Shown here one piece after another: positions 49,507 through 60,147 of a stretch of 64,000 bases of DNA. Made by a program: the position numbers and the translations under genes. Where the stretch lies: the NCBI GenBank assembly GCA_019054805.1, contig JAHQIY010000008.1, positions 1,783,501 to 1,847,500 on the forward strand, given 5' to 3'. Below the pieces are notes generated by a model. That model did not search any database, was not told the DNA's origin, and saw only the letters and a list, made by a program, of their open reading frames with translations. This DNA is from Brachionus manjavacas (Eukaryota; Rotifera; Eurotatoria; Ploima; Brachionidae). How positions within the stretch are numbered: the first letter of the stretch is position 1; each line of letters opens with the position of its first letter.

Positions 49507-49967
49507 ATTTTTATTAAAAATAAAAATTGATTAGAATAAATTGATTATGGCCAAATTTTAAAAAGCCTTGAATAATAAGGCTTTTTCTGTCATTAGAGTT
49601 TTTTAAAAAAATTCAATTTAAGTTATTGTAGAATATGTCTTAAAATTAATATACCAAAAAAATATTAAAATTTTTTTTTAATTTTTTAATTTAAAAATAA
49701 CTTCGTCTAAAACCCAGGTTTTCTTGCTTGGACATTATTGTTTTGTTTTTCATGAAGGATTAAAAAAAATTTTATAATTTAATAAGATTTAAAATTGATA
49801 TAGTTAAAATAAAAAGATTTTATTTTTTTCAAATTTTTTTTTTGTAAATTAGGTAAGAAAATTAGATGTATTTTGTGCATGTGATTGTATCCAAATGAAG
49901 ATGGATTTGTTCATTTTAGTTTAAATTAGTGTAATCGTGGTTGTGTAGGCCGATGAAAGCTTGACTA

Positions 49968-50147
49968 CTAGTGGGAGTCGAGCAAACATGGACTTACACA
50001 GTTAAAACGTGATAAAACTTGGGATTTTTTTTTATTGAAATGATTATATGTATGATTAATTCAACAGGAATCTAAAAAAATCAAAGAGAATATCAACTGG
50101 AATAAATTAAAATTTATCAAGTAGTTTAAATAAGTGTGAACAAAATG
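49968..50147. repeat. Direct repeat, copy 2
   Basis: Second copy of the 49341-49506 block, about 630 bases downstream, with a few small insertions. Confidence 0.7.
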
Positions 50148-51889
50148 AAAAAAAAAAAAGCTTTTAGCTGAGCAAATAAAATGGCACAGGGAGCTAGTTG
50201 TGGAGCAAGCGAGAGAATGGATCACGTTCGAAGCGAAATGCGTGCTTTTTTTAAGGTGACAACAACAAAAAAACGAATTACTTCCAGTCGAATAAAGCTT
50301 AAATTACTTAGAGCAAGTGGCATCGGCATAATGACATTTACCGATTGAGTTAATCTCGGTCCATTATGGAACGCTTTGATTCAACAACACTGAACGCATC
50401 ATCGATTAAACATCATTAAAGTCTTAACATTCGGCATTTTAATCCATAGGCAAAATATTCCACCACCATAAGGTTATCTTAATGATTTCCAATCTCTAGT
50501 AAAAACAAGCGAAAGATCACTTTCGTTTGAAGAAGACTCTTATGCAATTTAGCTTGTTAGATAAGTCGATTTCCTTTTTGTTTGGTTGTGTTTCTGCTAT
50601 CGATTTGTTTACATATCCTCAGGCTGAGCCAGAGAAAAATCCATTAAGCTTTTATTTATTTAAAAACCATAAAATGTTTAAACTAAATGAAACATAGCAA
50701 AAATAAAGAGAGAGAGAGAGAATCAAAATTTTCCTCTTCTTCTTCTTCTTCTTAGCATTTGTTCTAATTGAAACTCTTTTGTCCACTGGGTCAATAGTCG
50801 CTCAATTTGCGATCAGCATCTATTACCTTAATGAAGACCTAGTTTGACGAGCCTGGTGGCGTTTAGAAATATTTAAAAGCGTGCTGCAAATTAGATTTAG
50901 TTACTCAAAAACTTCTCTTGGGTTATAATTTTTTCCAAACAGGAAAAAATAAATTTAAAAGATGAATCGGAAGAAATTTGCTTACCCACACACACACACA
51001 CAAATAGGTGAATTTTATTGACTGCAATTCCATTAGGGATTTGTTTTTGTTTTTTCTTCTATTTGAACAAAAAAATAAAATAAAATATTTTTTTTAAGTT
51101 TTTTATTTCAAAAAATAGCGTTAAGAAACAAAAAAAAAAAAAGAAAAAAAAAACAATGGAAAATGCTTTTAAGCAAATTGAATTTAGATAGATGTCAAAC
51201 GGGTCCAGATTTAATCGACACACGCCAACTCCGAGCATTCAAGTGAATGTTTTATTTCAAATTGTTTGCAATATGCATTGTGGTCATTGAATCCATTGAA
51301 CATCAGTCTTAATCTCGATAATTAAAGTATCGATTTGGGAGTTGGAATAAATATCGATTAAGGAATTAATATTTTAATAGCTTTTAACTTTTGTGTATGT
51401 GAGTGTGTGTGTGTGTTCTATAGCATAATTCAATATGACAAGTTTCAATATATTTCCTTATGAAGAATATTCATAATTTGCACTCGGGGATTCTTAATCT
51501 TTCCACAAATCTTGTTGAAATCTTTTGTTTAAACAAATTCAAATATTTATTTACATCAACAGTGAAAAATAAAAAAATGAAAAAAATAATAAAATAAAGT
51601 TTTAAATAATTCGAATAGGTTCGTGATGAACAAAGCAGTATATACAACAAACTGGATGTTTACTTAATCGGGTTGTTTACTTTCATTTGGCTACACTGCC
51701 ACAAATAAACTAAGAGAGAGAGATAGATAGAGTGAGTGAGTGAGAGAGAGCACACTAAAATAGCTGCTAATTTGCATTCTTTTATCTTATCTTATTTCAA
51801 ATTCAAATTATCAGAAATATGAGACCGACCGAATTGATTCAATATTCATTTCTGGATTATATCTAAATTTTCCTTTTTTTTTAAATAGT

Positions 51890-52600
51890 TTATTTTTTAA
51901 TTTTAAATAGCTTTGAGTAACAAAACTCATTCCATCATTGGAATTTTTCATCAATAAATTTTATTAGAGTTGGTCTAAATATATTCTTTTTTTTGTTTCT
52001 GAATAAAAGAGATGTATATATTTAAAGTTTAAAAAATACAAAAAATTGAGATATATATTCGCTTTTATTACATGAATTTAAGTATTGTAATTTTTTCCAA
52101 AAAAATAAAAGAAATCTAGAATAGAAATAGAAAATTAGAAATTAAAAAAAAATTTACTGATTATGAACATTTTTTTTAAATACAATTTTTTTTAATTTAG
52201 AAATGGCTCTGAGTAAGAGTTTTGAATTAATGAATCTTTTAATTATTTATTTTTTTCCTCAAACAAATGATGTACAAGTTTAAGGTAAAAAATAATTTTC
52301 TTTTTACTAGTTCAAATAGAAAAGTATTTAGAAATAAAAAAAAAGACTGAAATTCATTGATTATATTCGCTTTTATTTCATGAATCTTCAAAAAAATTCA
52401 ATTAGAAGTTTTGTAAAAACTGTAGAATAAAAATTTAAATTTATTTAGATAATGCTCACAATTTTCTAAATTAAAAAAATTTTAATTTCAAAATGGCTCG
52501 GAGTAAACGAGCTTCTTCTGCCATTAGAGTTTTGAATTAATGAATCAGAGTTTTTGTAGAAGATGTCTTCAGGTTAAAATACAACAACAAAAAATAATTT
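51890..52600. repeat. Diverged ~300-bp tandem repeat
   Basis: AAATGGCTCTGAGTAA-like sequence occurs at about 51905 (AAATAGCTTTGAGTAA), 52201 and 52494, and ATATTCGCTTTTATT(A/T)CATG at 52055 and 52363, giving two to three units of about 300 bases. A related segment (CTGTCATTAGAGTTTT) is found alone near 49587. Confidence 0.55.
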
Positions 52601-53798
52601 AAATTTTTGTTCAGAAATTTTATTTAGACAATAATTTGGACTCAGATCGAGTGGTGTCTCTAATGTATACGGCACTTAAATGAACTTGTTTGTGTAAGAG
52701 AGAAGTGACGTCATGTCCCTGTGAGCCAAGAAGACATTAAATAAATTGTTCAGTTGAAACATTCTCTTCGACTGCTTTACACAGTGTTCAGATGAAGTGG
52801 TATGTGACCATTCTTTTATTAGACAGTAAGCATGAGTTTAAAGACAATGGTTTTATTTATTTATTTCATTTAGCGCCAATTCTGGCGATCTAGTAAAATT
52901 GAATACAAATTAGAAAATGTCTTCTATTAAATTATTTTGTTAATTTAAATTGGAGTAAAGGAAGTATTAAGAAATTAAAGACAATTTTAAAGACAATAAT
53001 ATTGGCACCATCTAACAGGTCAGGGTGCTATCAAAAAAATTGTACTAGAATTCAATTTGCACAGCTAAAAATAAAAGGAGGATGATGATGATGATGATGA
53101 AGTTGTCCTATTTGGTTAAATTAGTGTAATTGCTGCAGGCGCTCTCGCTAAAACACTTAGCATTTAAGAGCGGTTTGAGTAAGAGAATTGCAAATGTCGA
53201 GATCCGTACTATCTATTTCGAAGCATTTGGGATTCGGCATCGATAAATTAATTAATTAATGAGCTTTGAACAAAAATAGATAAAAACCAAATGTGTATCT
53301 GTGCATGTATATGTGTGTGTGTGAGTGTGTGTGTGTATGTGTGTGTATGTGACGTCCTCTAGGTCACCGACTAATAGACTGAATCTTGACAATGTTGTTT
53401 GCCAACATGTGGACAATTTGTTTTTTTTTTCTCTCTAATTTGATTAAAAGCATCATTTGATTTATTTTGTTGTTGTTGATTATATTCTAACTTTGGTTTA
53501 TATTTACTATGCTCGTTCAGGTAGAAAGACTTTTTTCTTGTTTCAGATTTAAAGACGAAAGAAAATAGTTTGGATATTTTAAATTAATTTTCTAGTTTGG
53601 TTTGCTTGGAGAGAACGAGTGGTTCTAATTGACAAAGTGGAGAATTTGCTCTAATCGATTTTAGTTTAGAGTGGAATAATCTTATCTATTTTGGAAAAAT
53701 ATTTGCCTTTCCTTTTCTAGATAAAAACAACAACAACAACGAGTTTGTAAAAGTAATTTAGACGATAAGTAAATTGTCAAAGGTCCTTGAGGAACGCG

Positions 53799-53977
53799 AT
53801 TGGAGTGGTCGGCCGAGCGCCTTCCGACTTCAGCGATCGGCTCCGCCCCACTCCGCCAGCCGCAATCATCCACTCACAAGCCTTTTGATTCAGCATAAAA
53901 TATTATTATTTCAAATAAAATTTGAAATCCAAGCTCGGCTTGCAACTCGATTGGTTGCAAGTCGAACAACCAATCGA
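53799..53977 (+). promoter_or_regulatory. Candidate Islet promoter: GC box and CCAAT dyad
   Basis: A GC-rich patch in an AT-rich setting, about 330-510 bases before the Islet ATG. It contains an inverted CCAAT (ATTGG, 53799), CCGCCCC (53843-53849), and a perfect 11-bp dyad TCGATTGGTTG / CAACCAATCGA (53947-53957, 53967-53977) that places two CCAAT boxes in opposite orientation 9 bases apart. This looks like a core promoter of a regulated animal gene. The start site itself is not visible. Confidence 0.5.
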
Positions 53978-54306
53978 ACACTTGAAATTCTCTTGCTTTC
54001 TCTCTCTCTCTTTCTCTTTCTTTCTTTCTTTTCTCTCTTTTTTGTTGTTGTTGTTGGGAATGATAAAAAACGAAGAATTTCGCTGTTCAGAACAAAATCG
54101 GCTGCAACATATAAAAAAAAAGAAAGAAAAAAAATATTTTATTTTTTTTTTAAAGAAAAATAGATCTCTCTTCATAATTAAATTAATTAAAATTATAATT
54201 TTTTTTTATTTTTTTTATTCTTTTTTTAGAACGTAATGTTTTTACTTTGGTTTTGAATCGAACAAAAAAATCGAGCAATTAATTATTTAATTAATTAATC
54301 AAATAA

Positions 54307-57263
54307 ATGTATATTACGAATTCAATTGACATGAACGAAGATTTCAACCAGGCTGAATGCAAAGCGTACTCAAGTAAGCAGTCGCCAAAAATTTAAACAT
54401 CATCCAAAACTAGCAGACCTTGTGGCAATGAGGCTAGAAATTCGACAATAAAAAAACTCCACTCTTAATTCTTTTCTTTACTTCTTATTTGCCCCATTTG
54501 ATCTTAATTAAAAGAAAAAGGAGAAAAAATGCAAAGCATTTAATTTAGTTTATTGAGGAATTTAATAAAAGTAGTAGTGTGTTGTAGTAGGCAAAAACGG
54601 CTTGTTGAGTCCAGTGAAGCAGCGTGGCCGCCGAAAGCCCACAAATCAAAGTTTGCAGTCTTGAGTGACAAGCGCAAATAATTGCTGTACTTTTGTGTTT
54701 GTTCTAATCGCTTTCAAATGGGCCGCCTAAGTCACTACTTGAAGTACATTAAGAGTATACTTATGCAGGAACCGGGATTTACTTATTTCAGTTGCAAATT
54801 AGCAACTTCCCCTTTTGCTATTTAATCAATGAGGAAATGGCTCGATTTTGCTCTCAAAAGTGATCCTCCGATCTCTCTGCATGACTTTCAAATTATCACC
54901 TTTGCTTCAATCTAAGCCCATTAATCGATTAATAATAGGCTCTCTCTCTCTTCTCTCTCTCTCTCTCTCTTTTGTCCACACACAACTGTTCTCCACATAC
55001 ACAGGATAAATTTTTGTTTCTTTAAAGAAAAATCAATATGTTTCGGCTGTGGCAATTTGATTCATGATCAGTACATATTGCGTGTGGCGCCCGACTTGGA
55101 ATGGCACGCCAAGTGTCTCAAATGCCACGAGTGCGGCCACTACCTGGACGAAAACTGCACCTGTTTTGTTCGCAACGGCAAGACCTACTGTAAAATGGAC
55201 TATGTCAGGTAAGCTATCATCACCATTACACATAGAATAGCAAAAAAAGTTAAAATGAGAAAATATAAAAATTGACCCCAGCAAAATCTGATGAGCTCAG
55301 TGAACCAAGTGCCACTTGCATCCTATGCACATTTGATTGTTCGCCCCTAAGCCTTTAAGACTGCGACATTGGCTCTCAGGTCGAAAATAAATCTACTATA
55401 AAGAATTAAGGACTTCAAATGGGCTGACTCAATCGAATTAAATTTAAAACTGTACAAATCATTGATAAGATCACTCTTTGACTACTGTTTTATTATTCCA
55501 AACGTTGGAACAGAGAAGTAAAAAATCAAGACTATCTGTAATATAAAGGAAACAATCCAAACTTAAAAAGATTTATAACTCCATTTGATAAAATTATTGT
55601 CTAATTTAAAACTAATTTTTTGTAGACTATTTTTTTTTTTTTTTTTTTTTTTTTATCCGATTTTTCACCAAGTTCCTTTTTAATACTTTTGTAATCAATC
55701 AATTTTTATACTAGCATAGATTTTTCATGAGGGCTTAAACGAAGGTCTAGAACCATTCGGACGTGCCCAGGGGTCCTCCCCTAAATTATTTAAAAAAAAA
55801 AAAAAAAAAATAAAGGAAACAATCACCGCCATAAAACCCTATTTTGCTCACTCAATCTATATTACTACTAACATTAACCAAATCAGTTTTTTTTTTAATT
55901 TATTTATAATTTTTTAATTGAATCTTTCTATCAATTTAAAATTGTAACATTTTTCTCGTTGCAAGAGGGTTCAAACGAAGGCTAATGCCATTCGGACAAA
56001 CTCTGGGAAAACCCAAATTTATTTATTAAAAAAAAAACTAAATTAATTAAGAAATAAATGAGACAACAAAAAATTAATTTATTTAACGAAAGATTGTTCA
56101 GCAAGAAATGCTTCAAATGCAAGGAGTGCTTTAGCAAAAACGATTTTGTCATGCGGGCCAACAGTCGAATCTACCACACAGACTGCTTTCGTTGCTTGGT
56201 CTGTAGCAAGCAGTTGGCGCCCGGCGACGAGTTCGCGTTGAAAGAAGAGGGCCTCGTGTGCAAGTACGACATAGACATGTACGAGAAGAATAACGGCCTG
56301 ATGGCAGCCAACAACTCGTGCCAGAACATAACCAACCTGCCGCCGCCTCCTCTCGGCCAAGCGAGCAACAAGGCGGCAAAGTGCGAGGAGCTGGCCCCCA
56401 ACGACTACGAGAACAACCATCACCAGGAGTGTGCGTCGCCGAGCGGCATGCAGCAGCAGGCGCCGCCGCCGCCAATGGGCCTCATGGGCTGCGGGTCGCA
56501 CATGTCAATGGCGCCGATGCATCAGAGCGCGCGGCACATGAACAACTCGACGGCCACCGGCAACAACTCGAGTGGCAGCGCTCACCGCAAGGACAAGACG
56601 ACTCGGGTGCGCACCGTCCTCAACGAGAAACAACTGCACACGCTCAGAACCTGCTACGGCGCCAACCCGCGTCCTGACGCTCTCATGAAAGAACAACTTG
56701 TCGAAATGACCGGCCTTAGTCCACGCGTCATCCGCGTCTGGTTCCAGAACAAACGATGCAAGGACAAAAAAAAAACCATACTCATAAAACAAATGCAAGA
56801 GCAGCAAAAAGTAATTATTGAAAATTAATTTTACACCTTAGGCTTCAATGTGTCAAAATAAATAGGGATCAGTGGGAAAAAAAATTAAATAAAATGAGAA
56901 AAATTTTGCTGTTTTTTTATTTTTTTTTTTAATTTGAAATTTTATTTTTAGAATCGTCAGACAATCGGTCATGGCATTCAAATGGTGGCCACGAGTCCGA
57001 TGCGCAACGACATCAACAGTCTGGGACCTGGCTCGCAGATCGAAATTCAGCAAAGCGCCACTGCATATCAAAACTCGATGAGCTGGAATTTGCCGATGAG
57101 TGCCATGGGTCAAATGGGGCAGCATCACTCGGCGAGCTACGAGCAAATGATGGGCTTTGGCTCGGACGAAGAGGAGTGCTATGATCAAATGTCAGATCAA
57201 AATGGTGACGATAGTGTGAGCAGTGTGGGCGCTTTGGACGACGCGCGAATCCAGCAACTCTAG
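54307..57263 (+). CDS. isl: Islet LIM-homeodomain transcription factor
   Basis: Islet (tailup) specifies motor and other neurons and binds LIM partner proteins. Four exons (54307-54373, 55028-55208, 56093-56810, 56952-57263) give 425 residues. LIM1 (about 25-82) reads [30 protein letters not shown] and [18 protein letters not shown]2 (about 89-142) reads [28 protein letters not shown] and CKYD, with all zinc ligands present. The homeodomain (about 250-310) has [40 protein letters not shown] and [19 protein letters not shown], nearly identical to vertebrate ISL1. A linker rich in Pro, Gln, Asn and His separates LIM2 from the homeodomain. The first exon ([13 protein letters not shown]) is inferred from a donor that joins in frame to KKSIC. 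Exons 3 and 4 are far more GC-rich than the surroundings. Confidence 0.93.
55390..56040 (+). mobile_element. LINE 3' fragments in Islet intron 2
   Basis: At 55440-55560 the + strand reads [20 protein letters not shown] then GTEK, stop, [12 protein letters not shown], typical of the C-terminal part of jockey/L1-like reverse transcriptases. The 3' UTR ends with CATTCGGACGTGCCCAGGGG and an A-rich tail (about 55790-55810). A second partial copy follows directly (55814-56040) and ends with CCATTCGGACAAACTCTGGG and another A-run. A run of about 30 T lies at 55627. Dead insertions, spliced out with the intron. Confidence 0.6.
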
Positions 57264-57920
57264 AGAGAACAAGTTTAAACAAGACCGCGAATAGAAGGCG
57301 TTTTATTCTCCGGGTCGCTTCTAAATACGATTGTTAATAAATGTCTAAGTTTAAAATTAAATAGTTTTCTATTTGTACAATTTGTCAACAGTAATTAAAT
57401 GAAAAAACCAGCTTATCTATTTATTATTTGACACATTTTAGCCAAATTGATGATCATTTTTTTTTCAACTATTACTAAACTATTAAAGTATTTGTTCAGT
57501 TTTTTTTTCCTATTTATTTTTTTCCACTTTAGTCATTTTTTGTGTTTTGTTACGTACTCTTTTTTTTTTTTTTTTTTTTTTTTTATTGCAATTTTTTTTC
57601 TTTTCTTTCTTCAATAACAATGATAATAATAATTTATAAATAAATAATGCCAAATTTAATTCAAGTGGTTTGTTTTGTTAAGACTTAATTTCAAGAGTAA
57701 ACATTAGCCAAAGCTTGTCGAGACAAAAAAGAAGAGAAACTTCAATTTTAGCTTGAAGTGTGTGAGTGTGTTTTAGTGGAAATTTTTGTTCATTTGAAAA
57801 AAGTGCATTTAGAGTAAATAAAAACGGTCTCAATTCACTTAGTGCATAGGTATTCAATTACATGCACAGATAAGACACTTGCCATGACCGATAGCATCAA
57901 GCTGAGAGTAAATTTGAGTT

Positions 57921-58127
57921 AAAGAGAGAAAGTATTATTTTTTGTTTTAAATAGACTCAAGTGAATTAAATAATTAATATTTTATATCTAACTGTGCTGA
58001 CCAATAAAAGTCCATTCATAATGTTTATTTATTTAATTTTAGCCCGAGACTCAATTAGCACACTTGGAATATTTTTTTAAATATTTAATAAGGTCTCCAA
58101 GACCTATGCTATCAGCGGACATTTATG
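57921..58127. repeat. Duplicated inter-Islet block, copy 1
   Basis: Aligns with 59416-59628 over about 210 bases, including GAGAAAGTATTATTTTTTG, CCAATAAAAGTCCA, CAATTAGCACAC and GTCTCC(A/T)AGAC. Identity is roughly 85 percent by eye. Both copies have the same orientation, 1.5 kb apart. Confidence 0.75.
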
Positions 58128-59415
58128 TTTCAGTGTTAGGTTATGAGACTGGTAGTTCTATAGCCTCAGCAGTGAACACTAGTTTCTGCTTTGCAGTGGG
58201 CTTTTCAAGTAGAAGTTGAAGACGGCAGTAACCAGAATAGAACTGGCGTACCATCGAAGTCTACCATTGCACTCTTGAATGCACTAAAATTTCTTTGTCT
58301 CTATTTAATTGAATTGATCAGAACTTTGGTTGGAATTTATTTTTCAACCTTTTTTTTTTGCTAAACAAATGGTTTAAAATTGGTAAAATCAGTGACAATT
58401 TAAGAATAAAAATGTCAGGTCCTAAAAACTTGTTAATTTGAAATGTTATCTAATTCATCTCTAAAAGCATTCAAATTTTTTCAAATCCACCACAGTTTTT
58501 GAAAGTCAATTCCACTATGTTGATGAACGCTATGCATTCTTTCTTTTTTGAGTTTGCAGTGACTTTGTTACACTCTATCTGATCTGCTCTTAGTCTCCTT
58601 GTTTGCAAATATGTTGCTCCTAATCTCTTCACTCTTCCACTTCAGCATAGATCCTGTGTTGTATTTTCTCAATTTTCCTTATACTTCTTTTTAGTTTTGG
58701 ATTCCAATGCGGCTCTGTACACTCTAAAATTGTTTAATTTATTTATTAAATAATTTTGGAGAGCTATCTCCCCAGGCTAATCCGAGCGGCAAAAAAAACC
58801 CTCTTTTCAGCCTTCTTGCTCAAAATTAAATTAGAAAAATTTAAATGTGTAAAAAGATGCAATGAATAGAAAAAAAAAGGTTTAAATAAAAGTGCTTCTT
58901 TGTACACTCCAAGACGAGGCCTGATGAAAGTTGGATATTGTATTAGTCAGCCTTGATTATAAGCCTGTTCTCTAACCAGAGGTAATCAGACTTTTTGGTT
59001 GTAAAAGACTAGAGAAAACAAATAATAAAAACTGTTTGATTTCAGTCGCTAACAATGCCAACTTAGATCACCCTGAGTTCAATCTAAATCAATCAAAATC
59101 AGTTGAAAAATATCTAATACCTTTTTTTTAATTTTTTTAACAAAAACAAAAATTCTTTTGTACTGCTTCAGAAAAAAGAGTGAATGTATTTAGAAATGTA
59201 CCCGATGTAGTGGATTTGCTTTCGTTACTGTTTCACTCACACGAAAAATTTGAGTTTGTTGTGAAATTTTTTTTGACAATAAAAAAGCAAGATTAAAGAT
59301 TTAAAAGTTGCAACATAGAGTTTAAATTTTGAATATTGGTGATGTTTTATTTTTTGTCTTTTTTTTTTTTTATTGCAACATAGCAGCTTGCCGTAATGTT
59401 ATGACATAGTGTCAA

Positions 59416-59628
59416 AAGAGGGAGAGAAAGTATTATTTTTTGCCAAATAGACCCGAGTGAATTGAATAATTGAATTTTTATATCTAACTGGACTGGCCAA
59501 TAAAAGTCCACTCAAATGTTTATTTAGTTAATTTTAGCCCTAGATTCAATTAGCACACTCGATAGAGTATTTTTATAAATATTTAATAAAGTCTCCTAGA
59601 CTTATGCAATCAGAGGACACTTATTTGT
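59416..59628. repeat. Duplicated inter-Islet block, copy 2
   Basis: Second copy of the block at 57921-58127. It could be a duplicated regulatory element or a dispersed repeat. Confidence 0.75.
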
Positions 59629-60125
59629 TTACATTTGAAATTGTTGTTTTTTTTGCTCAAGCAGTTTTAATCAAATATTTGAGTGTTTTCGGCTTAAGTA
59701 GATTACCTTCAGCCAAGCGTTTTGTAAAGCTAGCTTTCAATGCATCTTGATAATCATCTGCTTTAGATAAATCGATTCCACACTCTCACACACACACACA
59801 CACATATACATACAAACACATATATACATGCTTTATTTTCGAGTTAAATGAGAAAATATAATAGGTAAGTAAAAGAGAAAAGCGAGATGAAATGAGCTAA
59901 TTAATTGATGTTATTAATGCTCAAGGATTTTTCGAGTGACGCACATTTATCTTCTATTTCAGCAATCTTTTTTGTCCAACTGCTCAAGATTCAAAATTCA
60001 ACATTTGAAATGAGGCTCGCGGGCACAGTTTAATATCAATTAGCGTTTCTCATTTCAATTAATATCATTTCTACTAGAAGGATTTAATTGCTCGAAATTT
60101 TCAAGTTTAATCAAGCAGTGCTAAA

Positions 60126-60147
60126 ATGCAAATGATTAATAATGCAT
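60126..60147. promoter_or_regulatory. Octamer plus homeodomain site cluster
   Basis: ATGCAAAT (60126-60133), a perfect POU octamer, is followed by ATTAAT and AATGCATT within 22 bases, in a less AT-rich patch. POU and LIM-homeodomain proteins bind such sites, so an Islet enhancer or autoregulatory site is possible. Based on motif only. Confidence 0.3.

Larger units (their letters stand above)
48090..53780. other. Long non-coding region upstream of Islet
   Basis: About 5.7 kb without a coding signal. It holds microsatellites (CA)n near 50990, (GA)n near 50706 and 51714, (GT)n near 53310, GATGAT near 53083, two duplicated blocks (49.3/50.0 kb and 51.9-52.6 kb), and less AT-rich patches at about 49085-49210, 50290-50480 and 51190-51340 with TAAT and ATCGATTA sites. 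Long flanks like this are usual around developmental regulators, so enhancers are plausible but unproven. Confidence 0.5.

Noticed and set aside
53682-54236. Overlapping open frames on both strands before Islet
   Set aside because: They run through microsatellites and T/A runs and show no protein features; the patch fits a promoter and 5' UTR better.
50990-54970. Microsatellites (CA, GT, GA, TC) as possible functional elements
   Set aside because: Simple repeats are common in such flanks, and nothing links these to a specific role.
56079-56807. Several long open frames opposite or offset to Islet exon 3
   Set aside because: They arise from the high GC content of the exon; the LIM2-homeodomain frame is the conserved one.
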